Shown here piece after piece: positions 35,099 through 43,473 of a stretch of DNA of 64,000 nt (the stretch's first letter is position 1; every line of letters starts with the position of its first letter). Where the stretch lies: assembly GCF_000820305.1 (NCBI RefSeq), contig NZ_CDBH01000051.1, positions 27,986-91,985 of the forward strand, given 5' to 3'. The position numbers were made by a program, and so were the translations under genes. This DNA comes from Aeromonas dhakensis. Lineage in GTDB: Bacteria > Pseudomonadota > Gammaproteobacteria > Enterobacterales > Aeromonadaceae. The notes under the pieces were generated by a model. The model did no database searches. It was not told where the DNA came from and saw only the letters and a list, made by a program, of their open reading frames with translations.

Positions 35099-36148
35099 AT
35101 GGAACCGATCCGCTTGCCGGGAGCCATTCTGCTGGCCGTGACATCTGCGCTTGTCTCTCCCATGACGCTGTCGACGGCATGGTCTGCCGAGACGAATGGC
35201 GAGGCGGCCCTGACTCTGGCTCCCCGTCAGGTGACTGACTGGCTCACTCTGGATGGCACCGTCAGTGCCATCCATCAGGGGACGGTAGCGGCCCAGACTG
35301 GCGGTCGGGTCTCCCGCATGCTGGTGGATGTGAACGATGAGGTGGTGGCCGGGCAACCCCTGCTCGAGATCAGCGGCAAGGAGCAGTTTGCCGCCGTGAC
35401 CGGCGCCGAGGCGCGATTGGCCCGGGCCCAGGCCCAGCAGGTGGAAGCCGAGCGCCAGCTCGCCCGCTTCCAGGCGTTGATTGCCAAGGGGGTGATCACC
35501 CGTGCCCAGCTCGACAGCGCCCTGGCGAGCGACAGATCTGCCCGCGCCGAGGTGAACGCCGCCGAGGCCGCCCTCACTCAGGCTCGGGAGGCCTACGGCT
35601 ATACCCGCATCCTCGCCCCCTACGCCGGGGTGGTCACCAAGCGGCTGGTGGAGCTGGGGGAGACGGTGGCCCCCGGCACCCCGCTGCTCTCGGGCTTCTC
35701 CCTCGATGCCCTGCGGGTAGAGGTGGAGCTGCCCCAGTCCGCGCTGGCCCTCGCCGGCCAGCCGTCGGATGCGCAGGTGTTGCTGCCGGATGGCAAGGCT
35801 GTTGCCCCCCTCAAACTGACCCGCTTCAACTATGCCGACAGCCAGAGCCACGCCTTTCGGCTGCGCCTCGATCTGCCGCCGAGCACGGCGGGGGTGCTGC
35901 CCGGCATGTGGCTCAAGGTGCAGCTCAAACAGGGCGAACGTCAGCTGCTGCAGGTGCCGGAGCAGGCCCTGCTCAGGCAGGGTGAGTTCAGCGGTCTCTA
36001 CCTGAAGGAAGGAGAGCGCTGGGTGCTGACGCCGGTGCGGGTCGGCCATTGCCAGGCTGGGCAGTGCGAGATCCTGGCGGGCGTCCAGAGCGGTGATCGG
36101 GTGGCTCCGGATGGCTGGGCGCGCCAGCAGGCGGTGGCCCATGAGTAA
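35099..36148 (+). CDS. RND periplasmic adaptor subunit (sulfur locus)
   Basis: Membrane-fusion protein of 349 residues. It has a signal peptide of about 29 residues, a first lipoyl half at GGRVSRMLVDVNDEVVAG, a short coiled-coil hairpin (about 95-145) and a second lipoyl half TRILAPYAGVVTKRLVELGETV. Beta-barrel and membrane-proximal domains follow. It would couple the inner-membrane RND pump to an outer-membrane channel that is not encoded nearby. AAGGAGAA precedes the ATG. It overlaps the pump gene by eight bases and is cotranscribed with the BigR-like regulator. Confidence 0.87.
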   Translation: MEPIRLPGAILLAVTSALVSPMTLSTAWSAETNGEAALTLAPRQVTDWLTLDGTVSAIHQGTVAAQTGGRVSRMLVDVNDEVVAGQPLLEISGKEQFAAVTGAEARLARAQAQQVEAERQLARFQALIAKGVITRAQLDSALASDRSARAEVNAAEAALTQAREAYGYTRILAPYAGVVTKRLVELGETVAPGTPLLSGFSLDALRVEVELPQSALALAGQPSDAQVLLPDGKAVAPLKLTRFNYADSQSHAFRLRLDLPPSTAGVLPGMWLKVQLKQGERQLLQVPEQALLRQGEFSGLYLKEGERWVLTPVRVGHCQAGQCEILAGVQSGDRVAPDGWARQQAVAHE

Positions 36149-39100
36149 CGACGCTCACGACAGCAAGAACAAACTGGGGCCGGCCGGCCGGTTGGCGGCC
36201 CTGTTTCAGGGCTCGGCCATCACCCCGCTGCTGGCGCTGGTGGGGCTCTTGCTCGGCCTGTTTGCGGTGCTGGTAACCCCCAAGGAGGAGGAGCCGCAGA
36301 TCGATGTCACCTTCGCCGACGTCTATATCCCCTTCCCGGGCGCCAGCCCCGCCGAGGCGGAGTCCCTCGTCACCACTCCTGCCGAGCAGGTGGTCTCCCA
36401 GATAAAGGGTATTGATACCCTCTACTCCTTCTCTCGCCCTGACGGCGCCCTGCTGGTGGTGGTGTTCAAGGTGGGGGTGAGCCGCGAGCAGGCCATCGTG
36501 GATCTCAACAACCAGCTCGACTCGAACCGCGACTGGCTGCCCCAGGGGCTTGGCGTCGGCCAGCCACTGGTCAAACCCAAGGGGATCGACGATGTGCCCA
36601 TCGTCAGCCTGACGCTCTGGAGCAAGCAGCTGGGGGCCGCCGAGCTGACCCGGGTTGCCCACGAGCTGGAGACCGAGCTCAAGCGATTGCCCGGCACCCG
36701 CGATATCTACAGCCTGGGCGGCCAGCGCGCCGTGCTGCGGGTGATGCCGGATCCGGCCGCCCTCAGCGCCCACGGCATCAGCTGGGGTGAGCTCAACCAG
36801 CGGCTCGCCGCCGCCAACCAGGCGGGCAACGAGCAGGCCGTGGTGCAGGACAATCGGGAGATCAAGGTGCAGGTGGGGCAGTTCCTGCAGAGCGAGCAGG
36901 AGGCCCGCGAGCTGGTGGTGGGCCTGCACGATGGCAAGCCGGTCTACCTCGGCGAGGTGGCCCAGGTGTCCCTTGGGGAGGAGACCCCGGTGCAGCGCAG
37001 TTGGATGGGGCAGGGGGAGCAGAGCTATCCGGCGGTGACCCTGGCCATCGGCAAGCAGCCGGGGCAGAACGCGGTGGAAGTGGCCAAGCGGGTGGAGGCC
37101 CGGGTCGAGAGTCTCAAGAACCGGCTCATCCCGGGCGGCGTCGAGGTGACGGTGACCCGTGACTATGGCGTCACCGCCGAGACCAAATCCAACACCCTCA
37201 TCGGCAAGCTCATCTTCGCCACCACCGCAGTGGTGCTGCTGGTGCTGGTGAGCATGGGGTGGCGCGAGGCGCTGGTGGTGGGCATCGCCATCGTCATCAC
37301 CCTGGCACTGACCCTCTTTGCCAGCTGGGCGTGGGGCTTTACCCTCAACCGGGTGTCCCTCTTTGCCCTTATCTTCTCCATCGGCATCCTGGTGGATGAC
37401 GCCATCGTGGTGGTGGAGAACATCCACCGCCATCGCGGCCTGGGCAAGGGATCCCTCAGGGACCTTATTCCGGGGGCGGTGGACGAGGTAGGGGGGCCGA
37501 CCATTCTCGCCACCCTGACCGTGATCGCGGCCCTGCTGCCGATGGCCTTTGTCAGCGGCCTGATGGGCCCCTACATGAGCCCCATTCCCATCAATGCCAG
37601 CATGGGGATGCTTATTTCCCTGCTGGTGGCCTTTATCTTCTCCCCCTGGCTGGCGGGCCATCTGCTCAAGAGCGAGGGGCATGTCGCCCACGGCGAGGCC
37701 AGGGCCGGCCTCTTTCACCGTCTGATGACCCCCTTTCTGATTGGCGCTGGCGCCAGGAGCGCGAGACGCAAGCTCTGGCTGGCCATCCTGCTGCTGGTGG
37801 CGGGCGCCGCCGCCATGCCCATGGTGCAGTGGGTGGTGCTCAAGATGCTCCCCTTCGACAACAAGTCGGAATTCCAGCTGGTGCTCGACATGCCGGAGGG
37901 GGCGACCCTGGAGCAGACCGAGCGCACCTTGCTGGCGGTGGGGCGGGAGCTTGCCAGGGTGCCCGAGGTGAAGGATTACCAGATCTACGCCGGCACCGCC
38001 GCCCCCATCAACTTCAACGGGTTGGTGCGCCACTACTTCATCCGCAGCGGCGCCAACGTGGGGGATATCCAGGTCAATCTGGTGAACAAGCATGAACGGG
38101 ATCGCAGCAGCCACCAGATTGCCCAGTCGGTGCGGGCGCCGCTGCAGGCCATCGCATCCGCAGCCGGCGGCAACCTGAAAGTGGTGGAGGTGCCCCCCGG
38201 CCCGCCGGTCTGGTCACCCATCGTCGCCGAGGTGTATGGCCCCACGCCTGCTGCCCGTGAAGCGGCGGCGCGCGCCGTAGAGGCCCGCTTCGTGGCGACG
38301 GCGGATCTGGTGGATGTGGACATCTATTTGACCGACCCCCAGCCCAAGTGGCGGCTGGTGGTGGATCGCAGCAAGGCGGCCCGCTTCGGGGTCGATCTCG
38401 GCGATCTGGTGGCCACCCTCAATGGCGGCGTGGGCTATCAGGATGCCAGTTGGCTGCATGGTCAGGGCGCCAAGTACCCGGTACCGATCCGTGTCGAGCT
38501 CGCCCCCGGCGACAAGCGGGATCTGGCCGGCATCCTGGCGCTCAAGGTGCGCAGCCAGAGCGGCCAGCTCATCCGTGTCTCCGAGCTGGTGAGCCGCCGT
38601 GACGAGGTGGCGCCCAGCTACATCATGCACAAGAACATGCGGCCCATGGTGATGGTGGTGGCCGACATGGGGGGCCATGCCGACAGCCCGCTCTACGGCA
38701 TGTTTGCCGCCGGAGCCGATATCACTCTGCCCCAGTATTACGTGCAGCAGCCGGATAAATTGGGGGAGGTGGCGCTGCTGTGGGACGGGGAGTGGAAGAT
38801 CACCTATGAGACCTTCCGCGACATGGGCATTGCCTACGGAGTGGGGATGATCCTCATCTACCTGCTGGTGGTGGCCCAGTTCCGCTCCTATCTGGTGCCG
38901 CTTATCATCATGGCGCCCATCCCGCTCACCCTGATCGGGGTGATGCCGGGTCACGCCCTGCTGGGGGCCCAGTTCACCGCCACCTCGATGATCGGCATGA
39001 TAGCGCTGGCCGGGATCATAGTGCGCAACAGCATACTGCTGGTGGATTTCATCGAGCAGCAGCGCAGCGCCGGTATGGCGTTCGAGCAGGCGGTGATCGG

Positions 39101-39326
39101 CGCCGCCCAGGTGCGGGCCAAGCCCATCCTGCTGACGGCGCTGGCGGCCATGATAGGAGCCCTGTTCATCCTCGATGACCCCATCTTCAACGGCCTGGCC
39201 ATCAGCCTCATCTTCGGCATTCTGGTCTCCACCCTGCTCACCCTGGTGGTGATCCCGCTGCTCTACTACAGCCTGATGTCGCGCCGGGCGGAGGGGGGCA
39301 CGGCAGATGTGCCGGGCGCACAATGA
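36141..39326 (+). CDS. RND efflux permease (sulfur locus)
   Basis: Proton-driven inner-membrane pump of 1061 residues with the usual 12 helices and two large periplasmic loops. Helix 4 carries GILVDDAIVVVENI with the paired Asp of the proton relay. The start lacks the IxRPI motif of AcrB and reads FQGSAITPLLALVG, then EEEPQIDVTFADVYIPFPG, placing it in a less studied HAE-like branch. The substrate is unknown. Its place behind a BigR-type regulator and PmpAB suggests export of sulfur compounds or of products of sulfide stress. Confidence 0.85.
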   Translation: MSNDAHDSKNKLGPAGRLAALFQGSAITPLLALVGLLLGLFAVLVTPKEEEPQIDVTFADVYIPFPGASPAEAESLVTTPAEQVVSQIKGIDTLYSFSRPDGALLVVVFKVGVSREQAIVDLNNQLDSNRDWLPQGLGVGQPLVKPKGIDDVPIVSLTLWSKQLGAAELTRVAHELETELKRLPGTRDIYSLGGQRAVLRVMPDPAALSAHGISWGELNQRLAAANQAGNEQAVVQDNREIKVQVGQFLQSEQEARELVVGLHDGKPVYLGEVAQVSLGEETPVQRSWMGQGEQSYPAVTLAIGKQPGQNAVEVAKRVEARVESLKNRLIPGGVEVTVTRDYGVTAETKSNTLIGKLIFATTAVVLLVLVSMGWREALVVGIAIVITLALTLFASWAWGFTLNRVSLFALIFSIGILVDDAIVVVENIHRHRGLGKGSLRDLIPGAVDEVGGPTILATLTVIAALLPMAFVSGLMGPYMSPIPINASMGMLISLLVAFIFSPWLAGHLLKSEGHVAHGEARAGLFHRLMTPFLIGAGARSARRKLWLAILLLVAGAAAMPMVQWVVLKMLPFDNKSEFQLVLDMPEGATLEQTERTLLAVGRELARVPEVKDYQIYAGTAAPINFNGLVRHYFIRSGANVGDIQVNLVNKHERDRSSHQIAQSVRAPLQAIASAAGGNLKVVEVPPGPPVWSPIVAEVYGPTPAAREAAARAVEARFVATADLVDVDIYLTDPQPKWRLVVDRSKAARFGVDLGDLVATLNGGVGYQDASWLHGQGAKYPVPIRVELAPGDKRDLAGILALKVRSQSGQLIRVSELVSRRDEVAPSYIMHKNMRPMVMVVADMGGHADSPLYGMFAAGADITLPQYYVQQPDKLGEVALLWDGEWKITYETFRDMGIAYGVGMILIYLLVVAQFRSYLVPLIIMAPIPLTLIGVMPGHALLGAQFTATSMIGMIALAGIIVRNSILLVDFIEQQRSAGMAFEQAVIGAAQVRAKPILLTALAAMIGALFILDDPIFNGLAISLIFGILVSTLLTLVVIPLLYYSLMSRRAEGGTADVPGAQ

Positions 39327-39327
39327 C

Positions 39328-39353
39328 AGAAGGGCCACCCGGGTGGCCCTTCT
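39328..39353. terminator. Bidirectional terminator between the RND and GGDEF genes
   Basis: AGAAGGGCCACCC and its exact complement form a 26-base perfect palindrome directly after the RND stop, followed by TCTCGTTTC. It serves the plus-strand operon and perhaps the convergent gene. Confidence 0.7.
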
Positions 39354-39395
39354 CGTTTCACACGTTCAGGGAGGAGATATGCTGGCTGGCGGGGC

Positions 39396-41831
39396 TCAGC
39401 GCCCCTTCATCAGCGGGAAGTAGCGCCGGTCGGCCTGGCTCATGTGGCCGACCACCAGCTCCTGAATGATGAAGTTGAGCAACTCGTCGTTGCCAAGGGT
39501 GCCCGCCCTGGCGGCGGTCATCAGCTGGTCAGCCTTTTGCAGCAGCAGCTGGTGGTCTTGCTGGTGGCTGGTGAACTCGGGGTAACCCAGCTCGGCCAGC
39601 ACCTGCTCTTCGAAGGTGAAGTGGTGGCGTGCCACGTCGAACAGATTCTCCATGCACTCCAGAAACAGGGCGGGGTGCTCCTGGTGATCCTTCATGTGCT
39701 CCAGCAGCCGGTTGGTCAGCACGAACAGCTGGCGATGCTCGGCATCGATGCGCGGGTGGCCGCACTCGTGGCTGCTCTGCCACACCAGCGAGCCCTGTTC
39801 CGGATCCAGTCCGGCGGTATAGAGGCAGACCCGGCCGCGCCCTCGTCCCTTGGCCTGATACATGGCCTGATCGGCGTGGTGCATCAGGGTCTTGGGGTCG
39901 GTGCCGTGCTCCGGGTAGAGGGCCACCCCTATGCTGCTGGAGATGCGCAGCTCCTGCTCCTCGTCGATGCGAAACGGGTGGCGCAGGCGCTGGTGCAGGT
40001 GGTCGGCCACCGTCAGCGCCTCGTCACCGGTATCGGGCAGCAGGATCACGAACTCGTCCCCACCCAGGCGGGCCACCAGGTCCCGCTCCCGCACGCAGTG
40101 GCGCATCCGCTCGGCCACCATGTTGAGCAGCACGTCACCTGTCTCGTGGCCGAAGGTGTCGTTGATCGGCTTGAAGTGGTCGAGATCGATGAACAGCAGG
40201 GCGAGCTGGGCCACCTTGCCCTCCATGACCTCCTTCAGCCGCTGCTGCAGCAGGCGGCGGTTGGGCAGGTTGGTGAGCGGGTCGTAGAAGGCGAGCCGGC
40301 GCATCATCTCCTCCCTGGCGGCCCGCTCGGTGATGTCGCGGGTGACCCCCAGGATCGCATCGGGTTGGCCCTGCTCGTTGCCATGCAGGGTGGTGATGGT
40401 CTCGGTGGCCACCAGATGTCCCTCCTTGTGACGCAGCTGGGTACGAATGACACAGCGGGTCTGCTCGTGATCGCCGCGCTGCCAGGCGGCGAGGGAGCCG
40501 CTCAGCTCGGCGCGCAGCTGCTTTCTGGATGTCTCCGGAATAAGCTGCCTGAGGGGGAGGGTGAGCACATCGGTGGGGTCGTAACCGCTGAGCGGCTGGA
40601 TGGCGGGGCTGACATAGCGAAAGCGCAGGGTGGTGGTGTCCATGGTCCAGATGACGTCGGCACTGTTCTCCGCCACGAAGCGGTAGTGCTGCTCGCTCTG
40701 GGCCAGCTCGCGGGTCAGTCGCTGTCGGCCGCGCGCCTCCTGGCGCAGGCGCAGATAGAGGTAGCAGAAGATACCGAGCAGGGTCAGCAGGGAGAGGGTG
40801 ATCAGCATGGCCACCGCCACGCTCTTGTCGAGCAGCTGGCGCTGCTGGCGGATCCGCTCCCGATCCGGGTTGTAGAGAAAGTGCTCCAGGTCGGGCAGGG
40901 CCGACAGCAGACCGGCATCGAGGTAGTTCCTGGCAATCTGCTGCCAGCGCTCCGGCTGCATGTAACCGGGCTCGACCAGGTCGGGCTGCATCAGCTCCCG
41001 GGTGGTGTCGGCCTCGAACTGCAGCAGATCACGGCCGGCGCCGCTCGGGTACTTGGTCACGATCCAGTCGATCATCTCGGCCGGGTTGTCCATGGCGTAG
41101 CGCCACCCCTTGAGGGTCGCCTGCTGGAAGGCATAGACCCGCTCCGGCCGGCTGTTCAGCTCGCGCTCCGAGGTGAACAGGTTGTCACCATAGAAGTCGA
41201 AGTCGATGCTGCGGGGGGAGAACACCCGGTAGGGGATGCCCATCTTGGCCAGATAGAAGGGCTCGGTGGTGCTGTAGGCGCTGATGGCATCCGTCTTGCC
41301 CGCCAGCAATGCCTTCAAGCCCTGCCGGTAGGGTTGCTTTATCCAGCTCTCCGGCGGCGTGTGGCGGTTGAGGTAGATCTGCAGCTCCTGGGAGCCGGGC
41401 TCCAGCATCAGCCGCTTGCCCGCCAGATCCGCCGGCTGGCGAATGTCGGGTCGCTCCAGGGTGAGCAGCACCAGTGGCGAGTGCTGCAACATGGAGGCCA
41501 GCACCACGATGGGCTGGCCGCTGGCGCGGGCCAGCAGCAGATCGCTGCCGCTGATCCCGAACTGGGCATTGCCCGACATCACCTCGTTGACCACATCGGT
41601 GCCGGTCATGGCGGGTCGCAGCGTGACATCCAGACCGGCGGCTCGATAGAAGCCCTTGGCCTGGGCCGCGTAATAGCCGGCAAACTGGAACTGGTGTTGC
41701 CAGGGCAACTGCACTGTCACCTTGTCAATCACCGCCTTCGACGGCGGTGAAAAAAAGGCGCAAAACATCGCCGAACCAAGCATTGGCAGGTACCAGAGCA
41801 GGCGATGAAGGGAGGAATTTACGACGCTCAT
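39396..41831 (-). CDS. Diguanylate cyclase with THI5/NMT1-like sensor, PAS and hemerythrin domains
   Basis: Large membrane receptor of 811 residues. An N-terminal signal/anchor is followed by a periplasmic SsuA/THI5-NMT1-like binding domain (about 40-330; VTVQLPWQHQFQFAGYYAAQAKG and GTDVVNEVMSGNAQFGI). A membrane helix lies at 338-360, then a PAS domain (about 380-505) and a GGDEF domain with intact RLGGDEF near 590 and catalytic DLDHFK. The C-terminal hemerythrin (about 690-811) shows the di-iron ligands in IDAEH, RHHFTFEE, SHQQDH and GHMSQAD. It should make cyclic di-GMP in response to a pyrimidine-like or other small ligand and to oxygen. GAGAGG sits seven bases before the ATG at 41831. 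Confidence 0.9.
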   Translation of the reverse strand: MSVVNSSLHRLLWYLPMLGSAMFCAFFSPPSKAVIDKVTVQLPWQHQFQFAGYYAAQAKGFYRAAGLDVTLRPAMTGTDVVNEVMSGNAQFGISGSDLLLARASGQPIVVLASMLQHSPLVLLTLERPDIRQPADLAGKRLMLEPGSQELQIYLNRHTPPESWIKQPYRQGLKALLAGKTDAISAYSTTEPFYLAKMGIPYRVFSPRSIDFDFYGDNLFTSERELNSRPERVYAFQQATLKGWRYAMDNPAEMIDWIVTKYPSGAGRDLLQFEADTTRELMQPDLVEPGYMQPERWQQIARNYLDAGLLSALPDLEHFLYNPDRERIRQQRQLLDKSVAVAMLITLSLLTLLGIFCYLYLRLRQEARGRQRLTRELAQSEQHYRFVAENSADVIWTMDTTTLRFRYVSPAIQPLSGYDPTDVLTLPLRQLIPETSRKQLRAELSGSLAAWQRGDHEQTRCVIRTQLRHKEGHLVATETITTLHGNEQGQPDAILGVTRDITERAAREEMMRRLAFYDPLTNLPNRRLLQQRLKEVMEGKVAQLALLFIDLDHFKPINDTFGHETGDVLLNMVAERMRHCVRERDLVARLGGDEFVILLPDTGDEALTVADHLHQRLRHPFRIDEEQELRISSSIGVALYPEHGTDPKTLMHHADQAMYQAKGRGRGRVCLYTAGLDPEQGSLVWQSSHECGHPRIDAEHRQLFVLTNRLLEHMKDHQEHPALFLECMENLFDVARHHFTFEEQVLAELGYPEFTSHQQDHQLLLQKADQLMTAARAGTLGNDELLNFIIQELVVGHMSQADRRYFPLMKGR

Positions 41832-42268
41832 ACTCATTCCTCTCGGGAGACGATGGTCCGTCCTAGAGTCAAACAATTCCTTGTTGCCCGCAAGGGGGCG
41901 AAAGGGCGCTATAACAGGGGATGCGTAACAGAAAAAATGATTTCTGTGTCATTCATCACATTTGGCCTTCCTGCTCGTTATTTTTGGCAATTAAGCGAAG
42001 AATTACGGAGCCATATGACCTATAAAAATGGTCGCATTTTAGTCGTATTTGATTGTCGATTACCTCAATAAGCGCGAGTGTTTGGGCTCTTTTTAGCGCA
42101 ATGCGTCAGTCTGTGTCGCCGTATCACGGGATACTTTCAACTTGCTGTCGAAATGTGTCGAAACTGCGATTATTGCGTTATGAGTCAATTATTGGCGGGA
42201 GGGGGGAAGCGGATCCTTGCTGCCCGGGTGGTATGATAGCGGTTCTCCCATCCCGATGAGGCCTTCTC
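41832..42268. other. Divergent intergenic region of the GGDEF gene and lplA
   Basis: About 440 bases, AT-rich from 41930 to 42180, without a credible gene. It holds the promoters of both flanking genes; TATGAT at 42231-42236 is a likely -10 for lplA. No recognised operator. Confidence 0.45.
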
Positions 42269-43285
42269 ATGTCCCGATTGCGTCTGTTGTTGTCCGACTC
42301 CCACGATCCTTTGTTCAATCTGGCGGTGGAAGAGTGCATTTTTCGCCAGATGGACCCGCATCAGCGGGTGCTGTTTCTGTGGCGCAACGCCAATACCGTG
42401 GTGATCGGCCGGGCCCAGAACCCCTGGAAGGAGTGCAATACCCGCCGCATGGAAGAGGACGGGGTGACCCTGGCTCGCCGCAGCAGTGGTGGTGGCGCCG
42501 TGTTTCACGACCTTGGCAACAGCTGCTTCACCTTCATGGCGGGCAAGCCGGAGTACGACAAGAGCGTTTCCACCGCCATCGTGCTGGACGCGCTCAAGCG
42601 GCTCGGGGTCGAGGCTTTCGCCTCCGGTCGCAACGATCTGCTGGTGGCGACCCCGGACGGGGAGCGCAAGGTGTCGGGCTCGGCCTATCGGGAGACCCAT
42701 GACCGCGGCTTTCACCACGGCACCCTGCTGCTGGATGCCGATCTTGGCAGGCTCGCCAACTACCTCAATCCCGACCCCAAGAAACTGGCCGCCAAGGGGA
42801 TCAGCTCGGTGCGCAGCCGGGTGGCTAACCTCGGCGAGCTGCTGCCGGGCATCGAGCATCAAGGGGTGAGCGAGGCGCTGCAGGAGGCCTTCTTCAGCCA
42901 CTACGGTGAGCGGGTACAGCCCGAGCACATCTCCCCCGAGCGGCTGCCAGACTTGCCCGGCTTTGCCGAGACCTTCGCCCGCCAGCGCAGCTGGGAGTGG
43001 AACTTCGGCCACGCCCCGGCGTTTACCCATCAGCTGGACGAGCGTTTCGGCTGGGGCGGGGTGGAGCTGCACTTCGATGTGGAGAAGGGGGTGATAGGGC
43101 GGGCGCAGATCTTCAGCGACAGCCTGGAGCCGGCGCCGCTGGATGCGCTGGCCGCGCGCTTGCCCGGGGTGGCTTATCAGGTGGAGGCCATCGACGAGTT
43201 GTTGCGCCAGTGGCGCGGCGAGTTCCCGGCCCTGCAGAGCGAGCTGGAGGCATTCTCGCGCTGGTTGCTGGCATCGCTGCGCTGA
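42269..43285 (+). CDS. lplA: Lipoate-protein ligase A
   Basis: Enzyme of 338 residues (E. coli 338) that activates free lipoate with ATP and attaches it to the E2 and H proteins of 2-oxoacid dehydrogenases and the glycine cleavage system. The catalytic domain shows [15 protein letters not shown] near 70, GRNDLLV, the lysine in RKVSGSAYR (about 130) and HHGTLLLD. The C-terminal accessory domain begins near 260 with WEWNFG. It is monocistronic, with GATGAGG before the ATG and a terminator 40 bases after the stop. Confidence 0.95.
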   Translation: MSRLRLLLSDSHDPLFNLAVEECIFRQMDPHQRVLFLWRNANTVVIGRAQNPWKECNTRRMEEDGVTLARRSSGGGAVFHDLGNSCFTFMAGKPEYDKSVSTAIVLDALKRLGVEAFASGRNDLLVATPDGERKVSGSAYRETHDRGFHHGTLLLDADLGRLANYLNPDPKKLAAKGISSVRSRVANLGELLPGIEHQGVSEALQEAFFSHYGERVQPEHISPERLPDLPGFAETFARQRSWEWNFGHAPAFTHQLDERFGWGGVELHFDVEKGVIGRAQIFSDSLEPAPLDALAARLPGVAYQVEAIDELLRQWRGEFPALQSELEAFSRWLLASLR

Positions 43286-43323
43286 CGCTTTTCTCGCCGC
43301 TGGGGCGGGTGGATCACAAAATC

Positions 43324-43351
43324 AAAAGAGGCGCTCGAAAGGCGCCTTTTT
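43324..43351 (+). terminator. lplA terminator
   Basis: A stem of AGGCGC with GCGCCT, flanked by AAAAG and TTTTT, lies 40 bases after the stop and is usable in both directions. Confidence 0.82.
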
Positions 43352-43473
43352 GCCAGCCGTTGTCCGCCCTCATGCATGACAAAAAGTAGGGGAGGCCATT
43401 AGTTATTGTCGCTGTTTCAAACGGCGACCCAGGGGTATAAGGGCAGCACATTTGCTGTACTAATGGTATAAAA

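Noticed and set aside
35988..38114. 708-codon minus-strand frame over the RND gene
   Set aside because: Antisense shadow; the plus-strand RND protein has all expected motifs.
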